DNA of 64,000 nt from Muribaculaceae bacterium (GTDB taxonomy: Bacteria; Bacteroidota; Bacteroidia; Bacteroidales; Muribaculaceae): positions 62,001 through 126,000 of the forward strand of contig JAFQAS010000067.1 of assembly GCA_017399915.1 (NCBI GenBank), in the 5' to 3' direction. The number at the start of each line of letters is the position of its first letter. Position 1 is the first letter of the stretch. Below, in pieces: positions 26,472-34,734 of this stretch. Under the pieces are notes generated by a model. That model was given only the letters and a program-made list of their open reading frames with translations, made no database searches and was not told the origin of the DNA. The position numbers and the translations under genes were made by a program.

Positions 26472-27292
26472 TGGACTTCCTTGCCACAATAGCCGATAGC
26501 GAGCTTTATAATTTCCACTCGCACACTCAATTTTGCGACGGACGAGCATCAATGGAGATGTTTGCACGCGAGGTTGTGGCGCAAGGATTCTCCCATTACG
26601 GATTCTCTCCCCACTCGCCCATTCCCATTGAGTCGTCGTGCAATATGCTCAAAGTTGATGTGCCGGTTTATCTTGAAGAGGTCAACCGCATCAAAAATGA
26701 ATATGGCGACAAAACGAATTTCTATGCCTCAATGGAAATTGACTATCTTGGCAAAGATTGGGGTCCCTCGCACGAATATTTTCAATCCCTACCACTCGAC
26801 TACCGCATAGGTTCGGTACATTTCATTCCCTCGCAAAATGGCGAGATGGTTGACATTGATGGTAGCCACGAAAATTTCGACCGCAAAATGAGTCGATACT
26901 TTGCCGGCGATATTCGTTATGTTGTTGAAACATTCTATGCTCAATCAATCGAGATGGTCAATGCCGGAGGATTCGACCTCATTGGCCACTTCGACAAGAT
27001 AGGCAACAACGCATCGCACTATTGCCCCAGCATCGAAGATGAACCGTGGTATCAAACACTCGTCACCGAACTAATCAACGCTATAATCGCAAAAAAACTC
27101 ACAATAGAAATCAACACCAAAGCATGGGATAAGCACAACCGTTTCTTCCCTCACTCCCGCTACTGGAAACGCCTCATCAACGCCCAAGTGCCTATCATCA
27201 TCAACTCCGACGCCCACTACCCCCACCTCATAAACGCAAATAGAAGTGAAGCAATATCCCTTCTAAAAGAAATTCAACAAAAAGCGAGTTAA
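26471..27292 (+). CDS. PHP-domain phosphatase, histidinol-phosphatase-like
   Basis: A 273-residue enzyme of the HisK/PHP group. Metal ligands are seen in NFHSHTQFCDG (N-terminal H-x-H), EIDYLG, GSVHF, GHFDKI and NSDAHYP at the C-terminal side. HisK-type enzymes hydrolyse histidinol phosphate, but other PHP phosphatases act on different esters; no other his gene is here, so the assignment stays at family level. It begins at the last base of the cstA stop codon. It ends before the bidirectional terminator 27388-27425. Confidence 0.85.
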   Translation: MDFLATIADSELYNFHSHTQFCDGRASMEMFAREVVAQGFSHYGFSPHSPIPIESSCNMLKVDVPVYLEEVNRIKNEYGDKTNFYASMEIDYLGKDWGPSHEYFQSLPLDYRIGSVHFIPSQNGEMVDIDGSHENFDRKMSRYFAGDIRYVVETFYAQSIEMVNAGGFDLIGHFDKIGNNASHYCPSIEDEPWYQTLVTELINAIIAKKLTIEINTKAWDKHNRFFPHSRYWKRLINAQVPIIINSDAHYPHLINANRSEAISLLKEIQQKAS

Positions 27293-27387
27293 GAGCCTGA
27301 CAAGCGAGTTATCAGCTCTCCATCTGATTGCAAGGTAATTAAAAGGAGTACAAAAAGGGATAATCACTCAAGATTCTATTATAATAT

Positions 27388-27425
27388 AACAGAGGGTGAG
27401 CCAAAATTTCGACTCACCCTCTGTT
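27388..27425. terminator. Bidirectional terminator
   Basis: AACAGAGGGTGAG (27388-27400) pairs perfectly with CTCACCCTCTGTT (27413-27425); A/T flanks on both sides. It lies between the convergent PHP and outer-membrane-protein genes. Confidence 0.92.
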
Positions 27426-27448
27426 ATTATAATTCAAATCGTTTATTA

Positions 27449-28513
27449 TTAGAAATCCAATCCGAGTTTTAGATTGAGCGATGTAACAGTCTTGGTCTCA
27501 AACCCTTTGCCATAATCACTATCATAGCTATCACCATTACATGTGGCTACACCCAACGCAACACGATATTTGTCATTGAATTTAACACCCACTTGTGGCT
27601 CAAAAATTAAGTTATTAAATGAGCAGTTTACATCACCCGACAAACGAATTAATCCGCCTAAATCACATGCTATATATGGACGGACTTTTTCACCGTCTTC
27701 TTTAAAGGTATATTGTCCTCTTAGATATAATGGAATTGAGTTTGCCCAATCAACATAATCTGTTCCGTCATAAGGATTTGAGGGATCTTCCTCATCACTA
27801 TATTTACAAACATATGTATTTAAACCAATTCCAATACCTGCCGACCAATTAGGATTGAATTTATACATCCATGATATTTGAGCTGAAATATTGTTACCTA
27901 TTGTCATTTTTTCTTCATTAAAGCCTTGACCCGGGTCATACTCATCTTTCCTTATGCTTGTCAAACCAATACCACCTCCTATTTCTGCAGTGAAATAGGT
28001 TTTTGATAAAAAGTTTTTGACAGCAGAGTTATCAATACCATTGTTAAATTGATAGCCTAGACGGAAGTTTACACTATTAGCAATTCCGCTACCCTTGGTG
28101 GGGATAGCTCCATGATAACCAATTCCGGCATATACACTACCAAATTTGACGCCAACCATTGGATTAATCATTATTGTACTTGCATCAAAATTTCCTGTAT
28201 TTGCTCCAAATCCGGCATCAAACGAAATGAATGGCGTCACCCCTTCCAAGGCGGTCTCGGCTTGCGCTCTCACAAAAATGGGGATAGTAGGGGCCACATT
28301 AAATTTGTATGGTTCTAATAATCCAATCCCTCCACCAAACGATAAATTTTTATTTGCTTTATACATAACACCAAAGTTAACATTTAAAGCATCGCAGTCG
28401 CCTACTATTGGTTGTATTTCAACAAAAGTTGAAGTATTTTTCTCTTTGGCTTGCGCCACCATTGGCAACATCATCGTTGCTGCCAATGACATCAATATAA
28501 TTTTCTTTTTCAT
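27449..28513 (-). CDS. Outer-membrane beta-barrel protein
   Basis: A 354-residue protein with a signal peptide (MKKKIILMSLAATMMLPMVAQA) followed by alternating strand patterns, many ending in aromatic residues (FGGGIGLLEPYKFNV, SWMYKFNPNWSAGIGIG), and a last strand SLNLKLGLDF ending in Phe, as expected for BAM-inserted barrels. Two similar halves can be seen (about 25-160 and 175-354), suggesting internal duplication. It is second in the transcript with the BspA-like gene 11 bp upstream, so it may be a membrane partner for that surface protein; this is inference. Confidence 0.8.
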   Translation of the reverse strand: MKKKIILMSLAATMMLPMVAQAKEKNTSTFVEIQPIVGDCDALNVNFGVMYKANKNLSFGGGIGLLEPYKFNVAPTIPIFVRAQAETALEGVTPFISFDAGFGANTGNFDASTIMINPMVGVKFGSVYAGIGYHGAIPTKGSGIANSVNFRLGYQFNNGIDNSAVKNFLSKTYFTAEIGGGIGLTSIRKDEYDPGQGFNEEKMTIGNNISAQISWMYKFNPNWSAGIGIGLNTYVCKYSDEEDPSNPYDGTDYVDWANSIPLYLRGQYTFKEDGEKVRPYIACDLGGLIRLSGDVNCSFNNLIFEPQVGVKFNDKYRVALGVATCNGDSYDSDYGKGFETKTVTSLNLKLGLDF

Positions 28514-28524
28514 AATAATATAGT

Positions 28525-31500
28525 TTATTTCACTATCAATCGTAATGTTTTCACTTGTGTGCCGTCGTTAATGGTCAATAGATACATTCCTGCCGAGCAG
28601 TTAAGATCGATTGCATTCCATTCGCCATCAAGCAGTACGGTACCGTTTGCTACCATTGCTCCGCTCATTGAAGTAAGTGTATATTGCACCTCTTCGCCGG
28701 CCGCACCTGCTATCTTCACCCATGCTGTGCCTGTAGCCGGATTTTCACGCAAAGTGACTACAAACTCATCACTGTCAATCTCTATATAGCCAATTCCGGA
28801 AGGGTCTTCACCTGTTGAGAATTCCATTTCATCACCATAAACAGTACCTTTGGCAGTGGTGACATATGCGCGATATTTATATGTGGAGTTATATTCAAGA
28901 TTTGCGAGTGTGGCACTCATTGAAATACCCGATGCCGATACTGTCATGCGGTCATCGGTTGATGCCGGTTTAATTGTACTGCCGGTTTTCCAATATTCAA
29001 AGCCTTGAGATGTGATAACATCAGTACCCTCAAGGGCATAGCCTTTCACTGTGGCAGAGTTATTAATCACCTGAATATCTTCGTAGGTACGCACTTCGGG
29101 CTCAAAATAAACATTTGCGTCACCTGTAAAGAATGCTATCCAATCGCCATAATAAGTTTTACCACTTGATGATGTATAAAAAGGACGGTACTTATAATAG
29201 ACATCATCTTTCACACCACGCAATGAACCTACAAGAACACCATCAACCACAGGGCAACTCACCTTGCTTGATGGCAACTCATCGGGAGCATCATAGCGTC
29301 GCCACTCAAAGCCTGTCCCCTCTGTTGCATCGCAGTTAGTCGCCGCAAGCAATCGCACACTTGTCGTCGATGTAGGCCTCGCCTCTTGTGTAGTCAAGTC
29401 CAAATCGCCTGTTTTGAATGATTTGCTCACAGAATAAGGACTGGTGTTTTCTTTGACTTTCAGACCATAATATACATTATACGATGTGTTTGGGTCTAAG
29501 TTGTAAAATATTTTTTCGTTTCTATTGTCAAACGAACCAGAGGCGTTTAAATCCAACCCCTCACTAACAAAAGTGGCATCACCAATACTATGTGTTCCAT
29601 TAGCAATAATTGAAGTCGCGTTTGCAGTGCCGTTCAAATACATATAAATTGGAGATGTTTTAAAGGTTAGGCTGTTTGTATTGATTTGGCAGTAGTTACC
29701 GTTTATCTCTAATCCGTAATAACAAGAATACGACAAATTGGGCGTTAACCCTGTTATTTTATCGCCATTTTTATAATATTTATTATTGCAAAAGAGATAC
29801 GGAGGGTAATTCGTGGGTGTAGATAATGAAGATATAGTAGCTGTTGTTTCGGTAATATTCGACAATGTAGGTTCGCTTACTAATTTTGTGCAACCATAAA
29901 ACGCATATTCGTCAATTGTAGTTACAGAATTAGGGATTGAGATTGTTGTCAAACCGGTGCAATCACCGAACGCAGCGTAGTCAATCTCTGTTACGGAATT
30001 AGGGATAGTGATTGAGATTAGACCAGTGCAACCACCAAATATGTGACCAGGGATTCTTTTTACATTGTTGCCAATGTTAATTGTTTTTAAAGTTTCACAT
30101 CCGTAAAAAGCAGCGCCATTCCACGTTGTAGTGCAGTTCTCTGCATTAAAATTAACTATGGTCAAGCTAGTACAATTATAGAACGCGCCTTGCCCAACCT
30201 CAGTCACGGAATCAGGGATTGTGATTGATTTCAAGCCGGTACAATCTCTGAACGCATCATAGCCAATTGTGGTTACAGAATTGGGGATGGTAATCTCTGT
30301 CAAGCCGGAACAGCTACTGAACGCCCCTGTTCCAATCGATGTTACCGAATTAGGGATAGTTATAGTGGTCAAACCAGTACAGCTACTGAATGCACTAGAG
30401 CCAATCACAGTTACTGAATTGGGGATGGTGATTAAAGTCAAACTAGTACAGCCACAGAAAGCGTAATTAGGGATTCTTTTTACATTGTTACCTATGTTAA
30501 TTGTATTTAAAGCTTTACATCCGTTAAAAACAGAGGAATAATATGTGCCCATAGAAGAGCAGTTTTCTGCGTTTAAATTAACCGTTGTCAAACCGGTGCA
30601 ACCAGAGAATGCCTCTGATCCAATCAATGTTACAGAATTTGGGATGGTGATTGAAGTCAAACCTGTGCAACCCTGGAACGCATAGGAGGGAATTGTTTCT
30701 ACATTATTACCTATGTTGATTGTGTTCAACGCATCACATCCGTAAAAAACGGGATCAGAATCTCCACCCATCGACGTGCAGTTTTGTGCATTAAAATTAA
30801 TCGTGGTCAACCCAGTGCAACCCTTGAACGCTTCTGAACTAATTTCAGCCACGGAATCAGGGATTGTGATTGAGGTTAAACTAACGCAATCACTGAACGC
30901 CCTATAGCCAATCTTAGTCACGGAATTAGCGATGGTTATATCAGTCAAGTTGGTGCAACCTTGGAATACATGTTGACCAATATATGCGATGGAATCAGGG
31001 ATTGAGATAGAGGTCAAACCTGTGCACCCCTGGAACGTACTTGCGCCAATCGATGTTACGGAATTTGGAATAGAGATAGAGGTCAAACCTGTGCACCCCT
31101 GGAACGTACTTGCGCCAATCGATGTTACGGAATTTGGAATAGAGATAGAGGTCAAACCTGTGCATCCCTGGAACGTACTTGCGCCAATCGATGTTACGGA
31201 ATTTGGAATAGAGACAGAGGTCAAGTTGGTGCAATCTTGGAATGCGGCACCACTAATCAAGCGAGTACCTTCTTTAATAGATTGCTTTCCAGTGGGTGCA
31301 TTTCCTTTGTATCCCAAACAACAATTATTTAAATATAAAATACCATTATCTTGGTTTTTGTACCAACCTGTGCCAGCGAATGCATCATCGCCAATTGAGG
31401 TAACTGAATTTGGTATGGTGATTGACATTAGCCCGGAACAACCTTTGAAAGCAGATGCGCCAATCCTAGTGACAGAATTTGGGATGGAGAAAGATAACAG

Positions 31501-31848
31501 CCCGGAGCAACCACTGAAAGCAGATGCGTCAATCGAAGTTACGGATTTAGGAATAGAGATTACTTTCAGGCTGCTGCAACCGTAGAACGCATTGCTGCCA
31601 ATAGAGGTTACGGAATAAGTTTCTCCTTTATATGTTACCTGCGATAAGATTGTAATACTATTATATACATTATTGTCATAGGGATTCAGATTCAAAAAAG
31701 GACCCTTATAAGTAACCTCCACCGTTTTGGCTGTTTTGCTTAGGTAATTATAGTAAATACCATCAACTTCGAAGTCGTAGGCTGAGATGGGGATTGATGT
31801 AAGGAATAGTGCTACGAGAAGTAGCGGGATTTGTAGAAATTTTTTCAT
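28525..31848 (-). CDS. BspA-like leucine-rich-repeat surface protein with type IX-style tail
   Basis: A 1107-residue exported protein. The start at 31848 begins a clear signal peptide (MKKFLQIPLLLVALF...ISA); an in-frame ATG at 31908 would lie in the folded leader. About 25 LRR_5/BspA repeats of ~23 residues follow (consensus SVTSIGxxAFxGCTGLTSIxIPN, about 65-690), interrupted by variants with NIGNNVxxIPxYAFxGC. Next come fibronectin-like segments (about 700-1030) and a C-terminal ~75-residue sorting-type domain with GMYLLTINDG and ending KTLRLIVK, as in type IX secretion cargo. BspA proteins bind host matrix or other bacteria. Three 69-bp units (31012-31218) are almost identical in DNA, so repeat number may vary. 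Confidence 0.92.
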   Translation of the reverse strand: MKKFLQIPLLLVALFLTSIPISAYDFEVDGIYYNYLSKTAKTVEVTYKGPFLNLNPYDNNVYNSITILSQVTYKGETYSVTSIGSNAFYGCSSLKVISIPKSVTSIDASAFSGCSGLLSFSIPNSVTRIGASAFKGCSGLMSITIPNSVTSIGDDAFAGTGWYKNQDNGILYLNNCCLGYKGNAPTGKQSIKEGTRLISGAAFQDCTNLTSVSIPNSVTSIGASTFQGCTGLTSISIPNSVTSIGASTFQGCTGLTSISIPNSVTSIGASTFQGCTGLTSISIPDSIAYIGQHVFQGCTNLTDITIANSVTKIGYRAFSDCVSLTSITIPDSVAEISSEAFKGCTGLTTINFNAQNCTSMGGDSDPVFYGCDALNTINIGNNVETIPSYAFQGCTGLTSITIPNSVTLIGSEAFSGCTGLTTVNLNAENCSSMGTYYSSVFNGCKALNTINIGNNVKRIPNYAFCGCTSLTLITIPNSVTVIGSSAFSSCTGLTTITIPNSVTSIGTGAFSSCSGLTEITIPNSVTTIGYDAFRDCTGLKSITIPDSVTEVGQGAFYNCTSLTIVNFNAENCTTTWNGAAFYGCETLKTINIGNNVKRIPGHIFGGCTGLISITIPNSVTEIDYAAFGDCTGLTTISIPNSVTTIDEYAFYGCTKLVSEPTLSNITETTATISSLSTPTNYPPYLFCNNKYYKNGDKITGLTPNLSYSCYYGLEINGNYCQINTNSLTFKTSPIYMYLNGTANATSIIANGTHSIGDATFVSEGLDLNASGSFDNRNEKIFYNLDPNTSYNVYYGLKVKENTSPYSVSKSFKTGDLDLTTQEARPTSTTSVRLLAATNCDATEGTGFEWRRYDAPDELPSSKVSCPVVDGVLVGSLRGVKDDVYYKYRPFYTSSSGKTYYGDWIAFFTGDANVYFEPEVRTYEDIQVINNSATVKGYALEGTDVITSQGFEYWKTGSTIKPASTDDRMTVSASGISMSATLANLEYNSTYKYRAYVTTAKGTVYGDEMEFSTGEDPSGIGYIEIDSDEFVVTLRENPATGTAWVKIAGAAGEEVQYTLTSMSGAMVANGTVLLDGEWNAIDLNCSAGMYLLTINDGTQVKTLRLIVK
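31012..31218 (-). repeat. Three 69-bp tandem repeats inside the BspA-like gene
   Basis: Units 31012-31080 and 31081-31149 are identical; 31150-31218 differs at two bases. Each encodes one 23-residue LRR. Such identity at the DNA level is expected from recent unequal exchange or slippage. Confidence 0.95.
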
Positions 31849-32180
31849 ACTTTTGAAATTTTGTGTGCCTCCTGTGTCCCCTAATTTGGCGATTAATAAT
31901 CTGAGCATTAGTTATAAAAATGCGAAAACGTGGGACATTGCTCAGTTTATTTTGTTCAAGGCATCGCCAAACGCCCATCTCTATAATAAACAGCCCACCC
32001 CACGCTATACCTATATATAGCACCCCGCCTATGGGGTGAGAATAGGCACGCATAGGCGTCTTTGACCGCTTAATCCTATAGAGATAAAATTTTGGCGAAT
32101 TTTGAACAAAGGATAAAGCTGAAAACGCTTTCACTAATATGTCTCCCATGGGGAGGGCAACGCTCTGCCACCCACAAGAT
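31849..32180 (-). promoter_or_regulatory. Long folded 5' leader of the BspA-like gene
   Basis: About 330 nt separate the predicted start (near 32180) from the ATG. On the minus-strand RNA: hairpin CTCCC/GGGAG (32143-32155); a 6-bp hairpin CACCCC/GGGGTG (32021-32038) whose loop ATAGGC is complementary to two upstream GCCTAT segments (32052-32057 and 32042-32047), allowing a pseudoknot; then a perfect 9-bp stem TTTGGCGAT/ATCGCCAAA (31964-31972 with 31885-31893) enclosing CTGAGCA/TGCTCAG (31939-31945 with 31901-31907). A purine-rich AGGGGACACAGGAGG follows about 20-35 nt before the ATG. This could control expression, but no ligand or mechanism is evident. I recall similar leaders in front of BspA-like genes in Prevotella; unchecked. 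Confidence 0.6.
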
Positions 32181-32185
32181 TGATG

Positions 32186-32216
32186 CAAAGATAGTGCAAG
32201 CTGAGTACATATGCAA
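32186..32216 (-). promoter_or_regulatory. Promoter of the BspA-like transcript
   Basis: On the minus strand TTG (32216-32214), a 20-nt spacer, then TATCTTTG (32193-32186): the ideal Bacteroidetes spacing. It implies the leader of about 330 nt described above. Confidence 0.8.
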
Positions 32217-32232
32217 GAAAAAAACGAAGTTT

Positions 32233-32390
32233 TTATTTCTTGCTTTGCCGAAGCGCAGCCTATCTAAGGCAAAGCCAACGATACAAAATAATTCATAATG
32301 CATAATTCATAATGCATAATTATTTTGCTTTATTTCTTGCTTTGCCGAAGCGCAGCCTATCTAAGGCAAAGCCAACGATACAAAATAATT
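32233..32390. repeat. 61-bp direct repeat pair with internal hairpin
   Basis: 32233-32293 and 32330-32390 are the same 61 bp. Each contains GCTTTGCC...GGCAAAGC inverted arms. The 36 bp between hold tandem ATAATTCATAATGC-type units. No coding frame covers them. Confidence 0.9.
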
Positions 32391-32436
32391 AACTCGGGCA
32401 AGCCTCGTTGAGCCCTTCGGGGTTCATAATGCATAA
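32389..32436. repeat. Dispersed intergenic repeat family D, copy 1
   Basis: This 48-bp unit (TTAACTCGG...AGCCTCGTTGAGCCC...TAATGCATAA) recurs in opposite orientation at 38914-38960 and partly at 38884-38913. Confidence 0.8.
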
Positions 32437-32995
32437 AGCGTAAGCCTAACTCTCCTCCTGCCACGCAGGGGATAGGAGGAGTGTTTTGGCTGACGCTCTC
32501 ACGCAGGTTCGCGTCTTTACAGACGCACGATTGGCGGTGGAGGTAGCTCGCCCCTACCCCGGGGGTATCGCTGCGCTAAACCCTCGGTTATTATTGTCGC
32601 TGCGCTTTCCCGTGCTTCGCACTATTGGCGGTGGAGATGGTTCCAAAATGCCGTAAGGCATAACAAACAATTAAACAAAAGAATATTTGTGTTCACATTG
32701 AATCTTGTATTACCGATATTCCGCCATTCTAAGAAACAATTCATCATGTATAATTATTTTGATAGTTGCGGAGTTTTCTCCATAAGAGAATCGTGCAAAG
32801 CACGGCCTATTGCATTCTTCATTTGCTTTGCTGAGATAATAAAAGGGTTCAACATTTAAATGACATATTTCGCACAAAATAAAGAGTGGTTCATCACTTA
32901 TTAGAATTTGGAGAGGAGACTGGTGTGATTTTATTATTATTTTTGCAATGTAATTAATTGACGAAACATATTATTAATAACTAAACTATAGAATT
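32437..32995. other. Gene-free, partly GC-rich intergenic stretch
   Basis: I see no gene here. 32449-32483 resembles the repeat at 40889 and 41413 (ACTCTCC...GGAGGAGT arms). GCGTCT/AGACGC forms a hairpin at 32511-32526. ATTGGCGGTGGAG occurs twice (32530-32542, 32624-32636). Base composition around 32450-32640 is clearly more GC-rich than neighbouring DNA, which suggests decayed mobile or repetitive sequence. From 32660 it returns to AT-rich DNA and a promoter box TATTTTTG at 32938-32945 precedes the next gene. Confidence 0.6.
32938..32945 (+). promoter_or_regulatory. -7 promoter box
   Basis: TATTTTTG, 51 bases ahead of the ATG at 32996. Confidence 0.55.
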
Positions 32996-33559
32996 ATGAA
33001 AAAATTAAGATTTCTTTTAATCGCATTATTTTCGTTGACAACTTGTTGTTACATGTCGGCTCAAGAAGACTATGATATGGAGGAAGTAGTAGAGGAAGAG
33101 GTTTGCACTGAATTATTAGGTGCAGGAGATGAGTTAGACTTTCAGTCGTGCGTTGCAGTATATGCCACAAACTCAGAATGTAATCAAGGTGCCGAACCAT
33201 TTTATGAATTTATATCTAAATTCAAATCAAAAAAATCGTTTCGCAAATCAAGAGTATACATTAATAAAGAAGACCCATTGTCAGAATATGCTTACGATAT
33301 GCAATCGGTAGTTGTCAAATATCTTAATGAACCTATTTCAGAAAATATGCTCAAGTGGGTAAAGGATGACACTGATCCAAGAGGAGGTTACTTTGTTTAT
33401 ACCACTGCATATTGGTATGGAGCAAGTGAAAACGCCATTTATTTTCGTTACGATGTTGACAACGACCACGAGGAATATGGCAGTGGTTGGAATATGTGGT
33501 GCGAATTTAAACGAATCGATGGCAAATGGTATCTCACAAGGGTAGTCGACGCCGGATAA
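32996..33559 (+). CDS. Exported protein of unknown function (possibly DUF4348-like)
   Basis: A 187-residue protein with a signal peptide (MKKLRFLLIALFSLTTCCYMSA) and then a very acidic stretch (EEDYDMEEVVEEEV). The remainder looks like one alpha/beta domain: PFYEFISKFKSKKSFRKSRV, a strand pair around GGYFVYTTAYWYG, and a closing FKRIDGKWYLTRV, the pattern of NTF2-like or DUF4348 proteins of Bacteroidales. The twin Cys near residue 17-18 are in the signal region, and no proper lipobox is present. Single gene with its own promoter and a shared terminator downstream. Confidence 0.65.
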   Translation: MKKLRFLLIALFSLTTCCYMSAQEDYDMEEVVEEEVCTELLGAGDELDFQSCVAVYATNSECNQGAEPFYEFISKFKSKKSFRKSRVYINKEDPLSEYAYDMQSVVVKYLNEPISENMLKWVKDDTDPRGGYFVYTTAYWYGASENAIYFRYDVDNDHEEYGSGWNMWCEFKRIDGKWYLTRVVDAG

Positions 33560-33611
33560 TTACTCTAATTTCACTCCGAATTCTGACGCCCACAACTTTT
33601 CCCTCAATAAA

Positions 33612-33647
33612 AAAGTCGCTAAAGTCTTTATTGACCTTAGCGACTTT
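33612..33647. terminator. Bidirectional terminator
   Basis: AAAGTCGCTAAAGTC (33612-33626) pairs with GACCTTAGCGACTTT (33633-33647), one mismatch. It lies between the convergent exported-protein and oxyR genes. Confidence 0.88.
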
Positions 33648-33666
33648 AGTCTTCTTTATAAATCGA

Positions 33667-34596
33667 TTAATACACTGCTACTTGTGATGTGGCAAGGGAG
33701 TGCATTGATTTAGGCACTGAGGCTTGCACTTCCTCTACGATGGCTTGCATGATTGAGTGGCGAATGAAGTTCTTGTTGGTGATTGCCACGAGGTGACGTG
33801 TAGGAATGGGTATTGCAAATGATCTAACAAGGTCTTTTTGACATTCGCTTAATTGTTGTGCTGCCATCCATGGAATAAACGTAACGCCACAGCCGCTTTC
33901 AACCATGCGCATAAAGGTTTCGATACTGCCAAGGCTGTAGGTCATCTGACTTTGTTGTGCCGACTTTATTTGGCAATATTTCACCATTTGATCGCGGAAA
34001 CAATGCCCTTCATCGAGCAACCATAATTGATGATTTTGAAGGTCGCTACTTTTCACCAACTGTTTTTCATATAAAGGACATGAATTTGACACATAAGCCA
34101 TATATTGCTCATAAAAGAGATGCGAAATGTTATATTCTTCCAAATCCTCAATATCAGCAAGAATACCGGCATCAATATCCCCCGATAGCAACGCGCGTTT
34201 AATCTCATGCGTTTTCAATTCGGCTATGCGAAGTTCCAATTTAGGATATTTCTGCGTAAAATTAGATATGAATCGCGGCAACAAATAAGGAGCAATCGTG
34301 GGCAACACCCCAAGTGTAAATTTTCCGCAAACCTCTTGTTTTTGCTCTTGAACGATATTTTTTATCTGTTCGGCTTGAACAAGAACCTCTTTTGCTTGTT
34401 TTATCACTAACTGACCGGCTGCGGTGGGAGCAATGGGTTGTTGAGAACGGTCGAAGATTTTCACCTCGAGTTCATCTTCAAGTTTCTGAATCATCGCACT
34501 CAATGTGGGTTGAGTCACATTGCAATACTCGGCGGCCTTGGTGAAATGGCGAAATTTTTCAAGCGCCACGATATATTCAAATTGTTGTAAAGTCAT
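33667..34596 (-). CDS. oxyR: Hydrogen peroxide sensor OxyR (LysR family)
   Basis: A 309-residue LysR-type regulator. The winged helix-turn-helix is at residues 1-60 (TLQQFEYIVALEKFRHFTKA, NVTQPTLSAMIQKLE). The C-terminal sensor domain contains EGHCFRDQMVKYC: two cysteines nine residues apart, exactly as Cys199 and Cys208 of E. coli OxyR, which form the peroxide-sensing disulfide. It is divergent from dps, a classic OxyR target, and the intergenic region carries an inverted repeat (34628-34647) that may be the operator. Family and redox role are well supported; the operator is inferred. Confidence 0.95.
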   Translation of the reverse strand: MTLQQFEYIVALEKFRHFTKAAEYCNVTQPTLSAMIQKLEDELEVKIFDRSQQPIAPTAAGQLVIKQAKEVLVQAEQIKNIVQEQKQEVCGKFTLGVLPTIAPYLLPRFISNFTQKYPKLELRIAELKTHEIKRALLSGDIDAGILADIEDLEEYNISHLFYEQYMAYVSNSCPLYEKQLVKSSDLQNHQLWLLDEGHCFRDQMVKYCQIKSAQQSQMTYSLGSIETFMRMVESGCGVTFIPWMAAQQLSECQKDLVRSFAIPIPTRHLVAITNKNFIRHSIMQAIVEEVQASVPKSMHSLATSQVAVY

Positions 34597-34627
34597 GACA
34601 AACAGTTTTTTATCCTACATTATTAAT

Positions 34628-34647
34628 TCTATCAATAATTCGATAGA
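34628..34647. promoter_or_regulatory. Inverted repeat, candidate OxyR operator
   Basis: TCTATC and GATAGA arms with an 8-nt spacer. It lies 32 bases upstream of the oxyR ATG and just upstream of the dps -33 element, the usual place for a site controlling both genes. The spacing differs from the E. coli ATAG-N7-CTAT arrangement. Confidence 0.5.
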
Positions 34648-34656
34648 TTTCATCGG

Positions 34657-34687
34657 TTGCAAAGAGCAACTCCAATTTATACCTTTG
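34657..34687 (+). promoter_or_regulatory. dps promoter
   Basis: TTG at 34657-34659, a 20-nt spacer and TACCTTTG at 34680-34687. The dps ATG is 48 bases downstream. Confidence 0.78.
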
Positions 34688-34734
34688 TAATGCAAAGGAA
34701 AGAAAAAATATTAACAACACAAAAAATTATAGAT

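Noticed and set aside
31012-31218. Possible CRISPR array
   Set aside because: The 69-bp units are contiguous with no spacers and translate as leucine-rich repeats; no cas genes nearby.
30989-31585. 198-residue plus-strand frame with repeated VTEFGIEIEVKPVHPWN pattern
   Set aside because: It is the antisense shadow of the BspA leucine-rich repeats; the periodicity comes from the real gene.
31763-32188. 141-residue minus-strand reading frame overlapping the BspA leader
   Set aside because: It begins at the predicted transcription start and crosses all leader stems, in another frame than the BspA-like gene; no protein features seen.
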